A DNA stretch of 64,000 nucleotides from Anaerocolumna jejuensis DSM 15929. GTDB lineage: Bacteria > Bacillota > Clostridia > Lachnospirales > Lachnospiraceae. Shown piece by piece: positions 44,712-53,607 of the stretch. The stretch spans positions 1 to 64,000 of the forward strand of contig NZ_FRAC01000020.1 in NCBI RefSeq assembly GCF_900142215.1, read 5' to 3'. The position numbers and the translations under genes are program-made. The notes under the pieces were generated by a model. The model did not search any database, was not told where the DNA came from, and saw only the letters and a list, made by a program, of their open reading frames with translations. Numbering within the stretch: position 1 is the first letter of the stretch; every line of letters begins with the position of its first letter.

Positions 44712-45692
44712 ATGAAATTAGGAATTGCAGGCTCCGGTATGATTGTAAAGGAATTCCTTACAATAGTACCATTTTTGGAGAAAATAGAAGTAACTGCTAT
44801 CTGCGGCAGAAAGTCAAGTGAAGTTAAATTACAGGAACTTTCGGAGAATTATAGCATCAGGGAGATATTCATTGATTATGATGAATTTTTAAGCAGCCCT
44901 GTTGATACGGTATATGTTGCGGTGCCAAACAGCCTGCACTTTGATTATGCGAAAAGAGCACTGGAAGCCGGCAAGAATGTAATTCTGGAGAAGCCTTTTA
45001 CCTCTGCCTATCAGGAAGCTCTGCAGCTGTGCAGCCTGGCAAAAGAAAAGCAGCTTTTTCTTTTTGAAGCAATTACCACACTTTACCTGCCAAATTATCA
45101 AAAAATCCGTGAATTGATACCAATACTAGGAGATATCAGGATTGTACAGTGTAATTATTCCCAGTATTCCAGAAGATATGACAGCTTTAAGGAGGGGGTT
45201 ATCCTGCCGGCCTTTGACAGGGAGCTTTCAGGCGGTGCTTTGATGGATTTGAATATTTATAACATCCATTATGTAACAGGACTGTTCGGCAGGCCAAAGA
45301 ATGTTGAATATTACCCCAATATAGAGAGAGGGATAGACACCTCCGGTATTTTGATACTGGAATATGATACCTTTAAATGCACCTGTATCGGGGCCAAGGA
45401 CTGCAAGGCGCCTATTGCCAACAATATTCAGGGGGATAAAGGCTGCATTTACCAGAATACGCCGGCTAATGTCTGCGATAGCTTTGAGGTCATCTCAAAT
45501 AACGGTGAAGTTCAGGCTGTCAATGAGAACCGCTACCCTCACCGTATGGTAAATGAATTTATAGACTTTGAAGCAATGATAGCTGGTAAGGATTATGAGA
45601 AATGCTATCAATTGCTTGATCATAGTCTGTTGGTATGTGAAGTTCAAGCTGCTGCCAGAAAAAAAGCAGGCATTGTGTTTCCAGCGGACTGA
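44712..45692 (+). CDS. Gfo/Idh/MocA family oxidoreductase
   Basis: 326 residues, NAD(P)-dependent sugar or inositol dehydrogenase type. The Rossmann loop GIAGSGMIVKEFL opens the protein; GKNVILEKPFTS (EKP motif) and a C-terminal GFO/IDH_C domain follow. I use ATG 44712 because MKLGIAGSG is the natural start; the frame extends to 44514, but that part overlaps the hairpin element and the end of the radical SAM gene. Ribosome site is weak (ATGGTG) and lies beside the hairpin. Confidence 0.9.
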   Translation: MKLGIAGSGMIVKEFLTIVPFLEKIEVTAICGRKSSEVKLQELSENYSIREIFIDYDEFLSSPVDTVYVAVPNSLHFDYAKRALEAGKNVILEKPFTSAYQEALQLCSLAKEKQLFLFEAITTLYLPNYQKIRELIPILGDIRIVQCNYSQYSRRYDSFKEGVILPAFDRELSGGALMDLNIYNIHYVTGLFGRPKNVEYYPNIERGIDTSGILILEYDTFKCTCIGAKDCKAPIANNIQGDKGCIYQNTPANVCDSFEVISNNGEVQAVNENRYPHRMVNEFIDFEAMIAGKDYEKCYQLLDHSLLVCEVQAAARKKAGIVFPAD

Positions 45693-45762
45693 CTGGAAGA
45701 AAGTTATAGTTAATTGTGATTAGTAAATAGAATATAAGACAATATACAAGGAGAAGAACTGT

Positions 45763-46623
45763 ATGGCTTTTGGTAAAGAACTTGGTGATATGTTTAAATA
45801 TCTTGCTGCTGGAAAAGATTTATATGAATGCGAACTGTATACTAAATTACAGGATTCATTATTATTAATGCCAAATAGAAATGGGTGCAGCTGCCAAATA
45901 GAATTAATACATGGACAAAGGTTTCAGGTGACTTTTAAATCAAAAATGTTTACTAAACTGCCTATTAAAAAATCCTGTGAGTTATCGGATATGGCCTTCT
46001 TAGTTTATAAAAGAAATCCCAAGCCCGAAGGCAGGTTTTTTTTCCTCCAAAATAAAAATGCTGAAATTATAAAGCGAATACATAAAAACGATGCATTTAA
46101 AGCTTCTATATTTCAATGGGAATTATTGGCTAAAAAAAGGAGCTTTGAATACAATAGTAATAATTATGATATTCTTTTGAAAGCAAAATGTCCCTCAATC
46201 TCGAATTATGGAGTGTTTTTTCAGGACGGAAAGAAATCTTATGATATGGCATTGTATGCTTCGCAAAACACTAAAATATCGTATCCCGCTAAAATGACGG
46301 CAAGCGCTAAAAACAGGGATGTATACATAGAATTTAATGGAAAAAAAGATAGCATGCTTGTTAATGCAGATGGAATTAAATATTATGAAGGACTTTCCAG
46401 TATTGAAAAATTTGGAGATGCATTAGTATCACTGCAGATAGGTGAGCCTTTAAATGCAGTATTACATAGTGCCCTGGTTGAAAGGACAGACGCTATTGAA
46501 TCAAAATTATTAAATGAATTTAAGAATCTGAATTTTAGAGATGATAATAATAGCAATACTTATAATAGCATCCCTCGGATTCACACCTGGATTGTTATGG
46601 ATGTAACTGATAAATTTGAATAA
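45763..46623 (+). CDS. Uncharacterised protein, 286 residues
   Basis: I do not recognise a family. The start ATG has a good AAGGAGAAG site. The protein is Lys-, Asn-, Phe- and Tyr-rich, has no signal peptide or TM segment, and contains six or so scattered Cys (NGCSCQIEL at about 40-48). Base composition is visibly more AT-rich than its neighbours, which suggests recent acquisition. It ends 11 bases before the response regulator gene, so it may share a transcript, but nothing ties it to that system by function. Confidence 0.7.
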   Translation: MAFGKELGDMFKYLAAGKDLYECELYTKLQDSLLLMPNRNGCSCQIELIHGQRFQVTFKSKMFTKLPIKKSCELSDMAFLVYKRNPKPEGRFFFLQNKNAEIIKRIHKNDAFKASIFQWELLAKKRSFEYNSNNYDILLKAKCPSISNYGVFFQDGKKSYDMALYASQNTKISYPAKMTASAKNRDVYIEFNGKKDSMLVNADGIKYYEGLSSIEKFGDALVSLQIGEPLNAVLHSALVERTDAIESKLLNEFKNLNFRDDNNSNTYNSIPRIHTWIVMDVTDKFE

Positions 46624-46634
46624 AGGACAAGCGT

Positions 46635-47321
46635 ATGTATAATATACTGATTGTAGAGGACGATAACACAATAGCCTCTTTGCTAAAGGAAAATCTTATG
46701 AAATGGGGATTTCAAGCAGAGGGAGTGAAGGATTTTAACAGGGTGGCAGAGGAGGTCTTGGATAAGAAGCCCCACTTGGTGCTTTTGGATATTTCTCTGC
46801 CCTTTTATAATGGATTTTATTGGTGCAGTGAGATTAGGAAGAATTCAAAGGTCCCTATTATCTTTCTGACCTCCCATACAGAGAATCTGGATTTGGTAAT
46901 GGCAATGAACATGGGCGGGGATGATTATATTACAAAACCCTTTTCCATGGATGTATTAATTGTTAAGATACAGGCACTTCTTAGAAGAACCTATGATTAT
47001 TATGTAGAAAGCAGAACTCTCGAGGTACGGGGAGCCTCTTTAGACCTTTTAGATACCAGCTTAAAGGCAGCAGGAAAGGAAATAGAGCTTACGAAAAATG
47101 AGTTTAAGATACTGAAGCTGCTGATGGAAAATAAAAACAGAGTTGTACTGAGGGAAGAAATCATGGAAGCCCTGTGGGACAGCGAATGCTTTGTGGATGA
47201 TAATACCTTAACCGTTAATGTCAACCGCCTTCGCAAGAAGCTGGAGGATATGGGACTGAAGGAATTTATACAGACGAAGAAAGGCATGGGGTATCTGATT
47301 CATGATGAAGGAATACTTTAG
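46635..47321 (+). CDS. OmpR-family response regulator (BceR-like)
   Basis: 228 residues: receiver domain with E8-D9-D10 acid cluster, phospho-acceptor D52 (VLLDISLPFYNGFYW) and K (YITKPFS), then an OmpR winged helix (about 130-225; FKILKLLMENKNRVVLREEI, DDNTLTVNVNRLRKKLED). The DISLP/FYNGFYWC block is typical of BceR-like regulators. It overlaps the kinase gene by 20 bases. Its probable site, TGACA-N4-TGTAA, occurs at 48323 upstream of the ABC transporter genes. Confidence 0.93.
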   Translation: MYNILIVEDDNTIASLLKENLMKWGFQAEGVKDFNRVAEEVLDKKPHLVLLDISLPFYNGFYWCSEIRKNSKVPIIFLTSHTENLDLVMAMNMGGDDYITKPFSMDVLIVKIQALLRRTYDYYVESRTLEVRGASLDLLDTSLKAAGKEIELTKNEFKILKLLMENKNRVVLREEIMEALWDSECFVDDNTLTVNVNRLRKKLEDMGLKEFIQTKKGMGYLIHDEGIL

Positions 47322-48285
47322 CTACCGCCGGGCGGCTATTTTTATTTTGTTTCTGGTGTGGGCTTTTTTCCCGTTAATACATTATCTGTACAGGCAGCCA
47401 ATGGCATCCATCCTGTATTCCTGTATCATACTGACCTTTTTGTGCTTCCTCTATCTGGCCGTGGATTTTATAGCCTTTTCCAGGAAGAAAAAGAGGATGG
47501 CATTGTTACTGGAAGAGCTTTCCACTGAACCCAGGGACCTCCCGGAAGCAGATAATTCTCTGGAGAAGGATTACCAGAAAATGATTTTGGGACTTTATCT
47601 TGAAATGAAGAAGAACTTTGCTTATATGGAGAAGGAACATCAGGAGCAAATGGAATACTACACTATGTGGATGCATCAGATTAAAACTCCCATATCTGCC
47701 ATGGAGCTTTCCCTCAAGAATCAAAAGACCCAGGAGAGCCGGGTGATTGAAGGCGAGCTGTTTAAGATTGAGCAGTATGTGGAAATGGCTCTGCATTATA
47801 TTAAGATAAAAAATCTTTCATCGGATCTTGTCATCAGGGAATATGAAGTCTCGGATATTGTGAAGGCAAGTGTGAAGAAGTATGCTTCTCTTTTTATCAA
47901 TAAAAAGCTTTCGGTCTCTATTGAGCCTGCAACGATGTATGTGAAGACGGATAGTAAATGGCTTTCCTTTCTTGTTGAGCAGCTGCTGTCCAATGCTATA
48001 AAGTATACAAACGAAGGCGGAATTAAAATCCGTTACAAAAAAAATATCCTTATTATCGAGGATACAGGAATCGGCATCAAGGAAGAGGATAAGGAGAGGA
48101 TATTCGAGAAAGGGTATACGGGCTATAATGGAAGGATTGACAAGAAAGCCAGCGGAATCGGTCTTTATCTGGTAAAAAAGGTGGCGGATAATCTGGCAAT
48201 CAGGGTTGAGATAGAATCAAAGCTCGGGGAGGGAACAAAGGCCGTCATGATCTTTCCGGACTGTGACAGAATTATGATTGAATAA
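47302..48285 (+). CDS. BceS-like intramembrane-sensing histidine kinase
   Basis: 327 residues with two TM segments (about 10-28 and 36-58) and almost no extracellular loop, the mark of BceS kinases, which sense peptide antibiotics through their transporter partner. Phospho-acceptor H125 (YTMWMHQIKTPISAMEL), N box EQLLSNAIKYTNE, G boxes EDTGIGI and KASGIGLYLVKKV. It pairs with the upstream regulator and precedes the transporter genes. M at 47302 or 47305 are both possible starts. Confidence 0.93.
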   Translation: MMKEYFSYRRAAIFILFLVWAFFPLIHYLYRQPMASILYSCIILTFLCFLYLAVDFIAFSRKKKRMALLLEELSTEPRDLPEADNSLEKDYQKMILGLYLEMKKNFAYMEKEHQEQMEYYTMWMHQIKTPISAMELSLKNQKTQESRVIEGELFKIEQYVEMALHYIKIKNLSSDLVIREYEVSDIVKASVKKYASLFINKKLSVSIEPATMYVKTDSKWLSFLVEQLLSNAIKYTNEGGIKIRYKKNILIIEDTGIGIKEEDKERIFEKGYTGYNGRIDKKASGIGLYLVKKVADNLAIRVEIESKLGEGTKAVMIFPDCDRIMIE

Positions 48286-48322
48286 TGTTTGATTCTGGTG
48301 TCAGAATGTCATGTTATTAATG

Positions 48323-48336
48323 TGACAAAACTGTAA
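48323..48336 (+). promoter_or_regulatory. BceR-like binding site
   Basis: TGACA-AAAC-TGTAA, an exact match to the TNACA-N4-TGTAA consensus I recall for BceR-like regulators. A TATAAT box follows at 48391-48396 with a poor -35 (TGGCAC at 48368-48373), as expected for an activated promoter. Confidence 0.7.
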
Positions 48337-48444
48337 GAAAAGAGTTTGAATTTGTAATGTGAATCGATGGCACGGAAAATTGCCCTGATTTATAATTTCT
48401 GTATGCTTGATAAAGCAAAAAGAAATAAAATCATAAATGCGATA

Positions 48445-48594
48445 GTGTGAATTAAAAGGCATTTCACATCCTGTTAGTGGCAGTGCCACATCTGCAGGCA
48501 GATGCGGCATGCAATGGGAGCTAGTGTGAAATTTTAAAGCAATTCACTTACTATTTGGGCAGTTTCGCAAGTAGACTTGCGAAATGCATGGAGG
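48445..48594 (+). repeat. Modular hairpin element (copy 2) in the ABC transporter leader
   Basis: Order of parts: stem GTGTGAAT / ATTTCACAT (48445-48469); GGCAGT; near-perfect hairpin GCCACATCTGC-AGG-CAGATGCGGC (48485-48508); ATGCAATGGGAG; stem GTGTGAAATT-N7-AATTCAC (48524-48547); GGCAGT; hairpin TTTCGCAAG-TAGA-CTTGCGAAA (48563-48584); ATGCATGGAGG. The last GGAGG is the ribosome site of the ATP-binding gene, 6 bases before its ATG. The first half is nearly identical to copy 3. Confidence 0.8.
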
Positions 48595-48600
48595 TATAAT

Positions 48601-49368
48601 ATGGAATTATTACAGGTACAGAATTTAAAAAAGGTATATAATACCAGACTTGGCGGGCAGCAGGTACAAGCCCTCCACAATGTTTCCTTTGATGTGGGAA
48701 AGGGCGAATTTGTGGCGATTATGGGGGCCTCCGGTTCCGGAAAGACCACACTGTTAAATATAATTGCTTCTTTGGATAAAGCGTCCTCCGGAGAGGTCTT
48801 TTTGGAGGGAAGAGGACTTTCCGTTATAAAGGACAGGGAGCTGTCGGCTTTCCGAAGAACGAACCTGGGCTTTGTATTTCAGGATTTTAACCTTCTTGAT
48901 AATTTCTCTGTAAAGGACAATATCCTTCTTCCATTGGTGCTTTCAGGTGAATCCATTGATGTCATGGAGGGGAAGCTCATGCCTCTTGCCAGACGTCTTG
49001 GGATTGAAAAACTGCTGGAGAAGTTTCCCTATGAGATTTCCGGCGGTGAAAAGCAAAGGACTGCCATGGCAAGGGCTGTTATAACAGAGCCGAAGCTGAT
49101 ACTGGCAGATGAGCCTACCGGTGCCCTGGATTCCAAAGCTTCCTCCCTGGTACTTTCCATGTTTGAAGAGCTTAATAAGAACGGACAGACTATTCTCATG
49201 GTTACCCACAGTACCCTGGCTGCCAGCTATGCGAAGAGGGTACTCTTTATAAAAGACGGGGATTTATTCAGCCAGGTGTACAAGGGAGAGGATAGCAAGA
49301 AAGAATTTTTTGATAAAATTGTATCCACACTTTCCATATTATCCGAGGGAGGTGCTGACATTGGCTAA
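48601..49368 (+). CDS. Bce-type ABC transporter, ATP-binding protein
   Basis: 255 residues: Walker A GASGSGKTTL, signature ISGGEKQRTAMARA, Walker B LILADEPTGALD and the H loop VTHS. The MacB/BceA-type ATPase. I use ATG 48601, which follows ATGCATGGAGG of the leader element; an upstream in-frame ATG at 48577 lies within the hairpin. It overlaps the permease gene by 8 bases. With the regulator and kinase it forms the complete module for sensing and resisting cell-wall-targeting peptides. Confidence 0.95.
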   Translation: MELLQVQNLKKVYNTRLGGQQVQALHNVSFDVGKGEFVAIMGASGSGKTTLLNIIASLDKASSGEVFLEGRGLSVIKDRELSAFRRTNLGFVFQDFNLLDNFSVKDNILLPLVLSGESIDVMEGKLMPLARRLGIEKLLEKFPYEISGGEKQRTAMARAVITEPKLILADEPTGALDSKASSLVLSMFEELNKNGQTILMVTHSTLAASYAKRVLFIKDGDLFSQVYKGEDSKKEFFDKIVSTLSILSEGGADIG

Positions 49369-51388
49369 GAGTTTTTACTTACGAATGGCAGCGACCAATT
49401 TAAAAAGGGATATACGGATGTATGTGCCCTATGCCATATCTTATATTATATTTGCAGCTATTTACTTTATGGTAATAACCTTAATGACTACGGACGGGTT
49501 AAAAAACGTCCCGTCAGGAGGTACCCTTCAGGCGTTGTTTACCTTTGGTATGATTGTTATGAGCCTTTTGACGGTTATTTTTCTGGTCTATATCAACAGC
49601 TTTCTGATAAAAAGAAGAAAAAAGGAATTTGGACTATATGGAATTCTGGGACTGGAAAAACGCCATGTAGGCAGGATTATCTTTGATGAGAACCTTATTT
49701 TGAGCATACTGTCTTTGGTCTTTGGTCTATTATCAGGCTGCGTATTCGGAAATCTGATTTTCCTCTTATTGCTCCACACCTTAAGAGTATCACCGGACAG
49801 CAGGTTTTCCATACCCTGGCAGGCATTTGTCTTCACAGCGGTGCTGTTTGCGGTAGTATTTCTAATCAACACTGCGTTTAACTTTATACAGGTAAGGCTT
49901 GCAAATCCCATAGACCTTCTGAAGGGGGAGCATATGGGGGAGAAGAAAGTCCGCTTTATCCTTATAAAGACAATAGCAGGTGTTATACTGCTTATTACTG
50001 CCTATTACATGGCCAATACCGTGACAAGCGGTGTCGCTGCCATATCCAAATTTTTTCTGGCAGTACTGCTCGTAATAGCGGCAACCTATCTGTTATTTCA
50101 AGCCGGAAGCCAGTTTGTACTGAAAAGGCTCAAGGCAAGGAAAAAGTTCTACTATAAGGCAAATAATTTCATAGCGATTTCCGGTATGTTTCAACGTATG
50201 AAGCAGAATGCGGCAGGGTTAGCAACCATCTGTATCCTCTCTACCATGGTGCTGGTTACGGTATCCACCTGCGGAGCTCTTTATCTCGGACAGGAAGACA
50301 TTATCCGTTCAATGAATCCAAATGATGTAGAAATTGCACTGCAGGAGTTCCTGAGCCAGGAGCAGGTCAACAAAGTAACGGATCAAATAAAAGAAGAAGC
50401 TAAAAAGAATTCTGTAGCAATTGAGGATATGTACAGCTATCATTCCTTTTCTTCCATGGTATTTTTAATCAATGGAAAGCTTTTGACCTATGGAAGCAAG
50501 GAACTGGATAAAGGCGGTTCAGGTATTGACATATACGGTTTTACTCAGAATATTCAAATCCTGCCCTTATCAGATTATACAGCAGTTACCGGCGATAAGA
50601 AGACCCTGAAAGAAAATGAAGTCATCTTACTGGCGGATGATAAGACGGCCAAAAAGCTTCAGGGAAATAAGCTTGGTGATGATTTCACTGTCAAGGATAT
50701 CATAACTGATTCAAAATTTCTCCAGGGAAAAAATGCAAAGGTCGATGATATATTCATTGTAACAGCAGAAGAAAAGAGCGGAACAAAGCTGGTCGGGCAA
50801 ATGTTTTCCAATCCAGTGGATAATGTCTATGCCAGCCGGTTTATTGTCAACATGGAGGGGAATGAAGATAAGCTTTTGGATTTCTGCCAAACTACAAAAG
50901 CCGCAATAGCACAGTTTGCTGCCGGGAATTCCAAGGGAGATGCTTATTCAACAAGCATCAAGTCCATCTATATAAACCGGCTGGATGGATACAGCATTTA
51001 TGGAGGCCTGCTGTTTTTAGGCATATTCTTTACCATCATGTTTGCGGCAGCTACCGTACTTATTATATACTTTAAGCAGGTATCGGAAGGCTACGATGAC
51101 AGAGGCAGGTATGTTATTCTTCAAAAGGTTGGTATGGAGGATACGGAGGTTAAAAAGACAATCAACAGGCAGATTTTGCTGGTATTCTTTTTACCCCTTG
51201 CAGCGGCCATCCTCCATGTCATGGCTGCTAAGCATATGATATTAAAAATGCTGGAAGCATTTTCATTAACGAATGTATCACTTACAACCTGGTGTATTCT
51301 TATTTCCTGTTTGGTATTTACATTAGTTTATATAATTGTTTTTCGGCTTACTGCAAAGATTTATTATAAAATCATCAAATTTAATTAA
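49361..51388 (+). CDS. Bce-type ABC transporter permease (FtsX-like)
   Basis: About 675 residues with the ten-TM plan of BceB permeases: four TMs in the first 200 residues, a large extracellular domain between TM 7 and 8 (about 310-545), then three TMs at the end. FtsX blocks are visible in IYINSFLIKRRKKEFGLYGILGL and near the C-terminus. Start is probably TTG at 49361 behind GGGAGGTG. The extracellular domain varies between family members and determines the peptide recognised. Bacitracin, nisin or host peptides are possible; not decidable here. Confidence 0.93.
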   Translation: MAKSFYLRMAATNLKRDIRMYVPYAISYIIFAAIYFMVITLMTTDGLKNVPSGGTLQALFTFGMIVMSLLTVIFLVYINSFLIKRRKKEFGLYGILGLEKRHVGRIIFDENLILSILSLVFGLLSGCVFGNLIFLLLLHTLRVSPDSRFSIPWQAFVFTAVLFAVVFLINTAFNFIQVRLANPIDLLKGEHMGEKKVRFILIKTIAGVILLITAYYMANTVTSGVAAISKFFLAVLLVIAATYLLFQAGSQFVLKRLKARKKFYYKANNFIAISGMFQRMKQNAAGLATICILSTMVLVTVSTCGALYLGQEDIIRSMNPNDVEIALQEFLSQEQVNKVTDQIKEEAKKNSVAIEDMYSYHSFSSMVFLINGKLLTYGSKELDKGGSGIDIYGFTQNIQILPLSDYTAVTGDKKTLKENEVILLADDKTAKKLQGNKLGDDFTVKDIITDSKFLQGKNAKVDDIFIVTAEEKSGTKLVGQMFSNPVDNVYASRFIVNMEGNEDKLLDFCQTTKAAIAQFAAGNSKGDAYSTSIKSIYINRLDGYSIYGGLLFLGIFFTIMFAAATVLIIYFKQVSEGYDDRGRYVILQKVGMEDTEVKKTINRQILLVFFLPLAAAILHVMAAKHMILKMLEAFSLTNVSLTTWCILISCLVFTLVYIIVFRLTAKIYYKIIKFN

Positions 51389-51391
51389 AAA

Positions 51392-51430
51392 AAGCCCTGA
51401 ATTCTTTCGTTTTTTAAGAATTCAGGGCTT
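51392..51430 (+). terminator. Terminator of the Bce-type module
   Basis: Stem AAGCCCTGAATTCTT / AAGAATTCAGGGCTT, 15 bp, 9-nt T-rich loop. An A run precedes and a short T-rich part follows it. Confidence 0.85.
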
Positions 51431-51587
51431 ATTTACATAGGACGGCAGTATTATTTTCTGGTATTTTGTGTTATACTTTATCCTGTAATCTTGCAGTTGA
51501 AATCTGTAAGATAGAACTATGATTCAGGGGCACATTCTGTTACCGGAGTCATAGATAAGTGATTACAAAAGGCAGGAAAGGTTCAGT

Positions 51588-52268
51588 ATGTATTCATCGA
51601 AGGAAATAAGTGTTTTTGATATTATAGGGCCGAATATGATAGGCCCCTCCAGCTCCCATACAGCAGGGGCCTTGCGTATTGCAAGACTGGCTGCCAACAT
51701 GGTAAAGAAGCCCATAAAGCATGTGACTTTTATTCTGTACGGTTCCTTTGCCATGACATACCAGGGCCATGGCACGGACAGGGCATTGGTTGCCGGTATT
51801 ATGGGATATGATACGGAAGACAAAAGAATTAAGGAATCCTTCCGGTATGCAAGGGAAGAGGGGCTTTCCTACGAGTTCCGGATTAACAGGGAAGAAAAAG
51901 GTGTCCATCCCAATACGGTAGATATCTTCATTACCGATGAGGACGGTGAGGAGACTACAGTCACCGGTATCTCCGTAGGCGGCGGGAGAGCAGAGATTAA
52001 GAAAATTGACGGTGTGGACATTGATTTATCCGGGGATTACCATACGGTTGTGATAAAGCACAGGGATTTAACCGGCGTGGTGGCAGGCATAACCCATATT
52101 TTAAGTGAGTTTTCCATCAACATTGCTTTTATGAAATTATACCGTGAAAATAAGGGTGCGGTAGCCTATTCCATCATTGAAGCTGATGATACCATAGAAG
52201 GCGCGGTAATTGAAAAAATTGAGGAGCTTCCCAGTGTTTATCAGGCTTTTCTGATAGAGAAGATGTAA
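51588..52268 (+). CDS. sdaAB: L-serine dehydratase, iron-sulfur type, beta subunit
   Basis: 226 residues; with SdaAA it makes pyruvate and ammonia from L-serine. SDH_beta domain (IGPNMIGPSSSHTAGALRIAR, 11-31) and a C-terminal ACT domain (HTVVIKHRDLTGVVAGITHIL, about 150-225) that usually binds the amino acid. The gene is 53 bases before sdaAA. Ribosome site AAAGGCAGGAAAGG. Together with the glycine operon it suggests serine and glycine catabolism. Confidence 0.96.
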   Translation: MYSSKEISVFDIIGPNMIGPSSSHTAGALRIARLAANMVKKPIKHVTFILYGSFAMTYQGHGTDRALVAGIMGYDTEDKRIKESFRYAREEGLSYEFRINREEKGVHPNTVDIFITDEDGEETTVTGISVGGGRAEIKKIDGVDIDLSGDYHTVVIKHRDLTGVVAGITHILSEFSINIAFMKLYRENKGAVAYSIIEADDTIEGAVIEKIEELPSVYQAFLIEKM

Positions 52269-52321
52269 AGAATCCAACAGGCTTTCAGCCTGTGAACATA
52301 ATACAGGAGACAGAAGAAACG

Positions 52322-53194
52322 ATGGAATTTAAAACAGGTAAGACACTGCTTCAGCTATGTAAGGATAATGACCTTCCCATATCGGAAGCCATGCTGCTCC
52401 GGGAAATGGAGATAAGCCAGCTGGGGCGGGAAGAGATCTTTAATAAAATGAGCCATTCCTGGAATATTATGAAGAATTCCGCAAGGGATGCCTTAAAGGG
52501 AAATTTAAAATCCATGGGTGGCCTAATCGGAGGAGAAGCTGTAAAGCTGACCGGCAGAAGGCTGTCGGGAGAAGCTTCTGCCTGCGGACAATTAGTTTCA
52601 AAGGCCATTTCCTATGCCATGGGGGTCCTGGAGGTCAACAGTTCCATGGGTCTGATTGTAGCAGCTCCCACCGCAGGCTCTTCCGGGGTTATACCAGGTA
52701 CTTTTTTAGCTCTTCAGGAGGAATACGGCTTTACAGATGAGCAGATGGTAATGGCGTTGTTTACGGCAGGTGCTATTGGCTATCTTATAACATTCAATGC
52801 AACAATAGCGGGAGCAGAGGGCGGCTGTCAGGCAGAAGTAGGAAGTGCCGCTGCCATGGCTGCCGCTGCGGTGACGGAATTGCTGGGCGGAAGCCAGGAA
52901 GCCTGTCTTCAGGCGGCAACCAGTGCAATCTCCAATCTGCTGGGACTGGTGTGTGATCCCATTGGAGGACTGGTGGAGGCGCCCTGTCAGCAAAGGAATG
53001 CAATTGGAGTATCCAATGCAATGATTTGTGCGGAGATAGCCTTAAGCGGTATTCGTAATGTCGTACCCTTTGATGAAGCAGTAGATGTTATGTACCGTGT
53101 TGGCAAAGCACTGCCGGGAGAGCTGAGAGAAACGGCGCTCGGAGGAATGGCTGCCGCTCCCAGTGCCTGCTCCTTGTGCGGTTTGTGTAATTAG
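52322..53194 (+). CDS. sdaAA: L-serine dehydratase, iron-sulfur type, alpha subunit
   Basis: 290 residues, the catalytic part carrying an oxygen-labile 4Fe-4S cluster. Conserved blocks: APTAGSSGVIPGTFLAL, GAEGGCQAEVGSAAAMAAAA and GLVCDPIGGLVEAPCQQRN with the cluster Cys. I use ATG 52322; a GTG at 52292 is in frame but has no ribosome site. It ends AAPSACSLCGLCN, a short Cys-rich tail. Oxygen sensitivity fits an anaerobic host. Confidence 0.95.
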   Translation: MEFKTGKTLLQLCKDNDLPISEAMLLREMEISQLGREEIFNKMSHSWNIMKNSARDALKGNLKSMGGLIGGEAVKLTGRRLSGEASACGQLVSKAISYAMGVLEVNSSMGLIVAAPTAGSSGVIPGTFLALQEEYGFTDEQMVMALFTAGAIGYLITFNATIAGAEGGCQAEVGSAAAMAAAAVTELLGGSQEACLQAATSAISNLLGLVCDPIGGLVEAPCQQRNAIGVSNAMICAEIALSGIRNVVPFDEAVDVMYRVGKALPGELRETALGGMAAAPSACSLCGLCN

Positions 53195-53237
53195 GTTTTA
53201 GCTCAATGATATTTAGATAATTTGAAATAAGATTTAT

Positions 53238-53313
53238 AAGATACAAGAAAGCTTTTGGCCCTTGGCAGAGAAATAACTTTTCCAGGAGAAGGCTCACTTG
53301 TATCTTTTTTTTG
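53238..53313 (+). terminator. Terminator after sdaAA
   Basis: AGATACAAG pairs with CTTGTATCT over a long loop that can fold further, followed by eight T residues. Confidence 0.7.
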
Positions 53314-53378
53314 AGTGAATTTTAAAATATTGAAAAATAAGAACCGGATTAAAAAAAGATTAGGATTACAATTTTAAC

Positions 53379-53566
53379 TTGACTTTCAAAAGGAAAATGC
53401 GTATATTTTATTTATCAAACAATATTATACGTCATATAATATTGTATAGGTTAATAATATAATATATTTTACAATATAGAGTATAAAAGCCAAGATGGAG
53501 TTATAAGCGATAACATGAAAAATGCATTGTATTTTTCAAATGCCTTGCGGCGTACTGGGAAGGCAT
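53379..53566 (+). promoter_or_regulatory. PadR operon control region with perfect palindrome
   Basis: TTGACT (53379-53384), 17 bases, TATATT (53402-53407). Just downstream is a perfect 10-bp inverted repeat CAATATTATA-CGTCA-TATAATATTG (53420-53444), a good repressor site. Further on are the stems TGAAAAAT-N7-ATTTTTCA (53516-53538) and ATGCCTT / AAGGCAT (53540-53566), which look a little like the modular elements. Confidence 0.65.
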
Positions 53567-53607
53567 GAATGTTAGTGTGTAAATAGAGCGGAAAGGAAGA
53601 AGTTACC

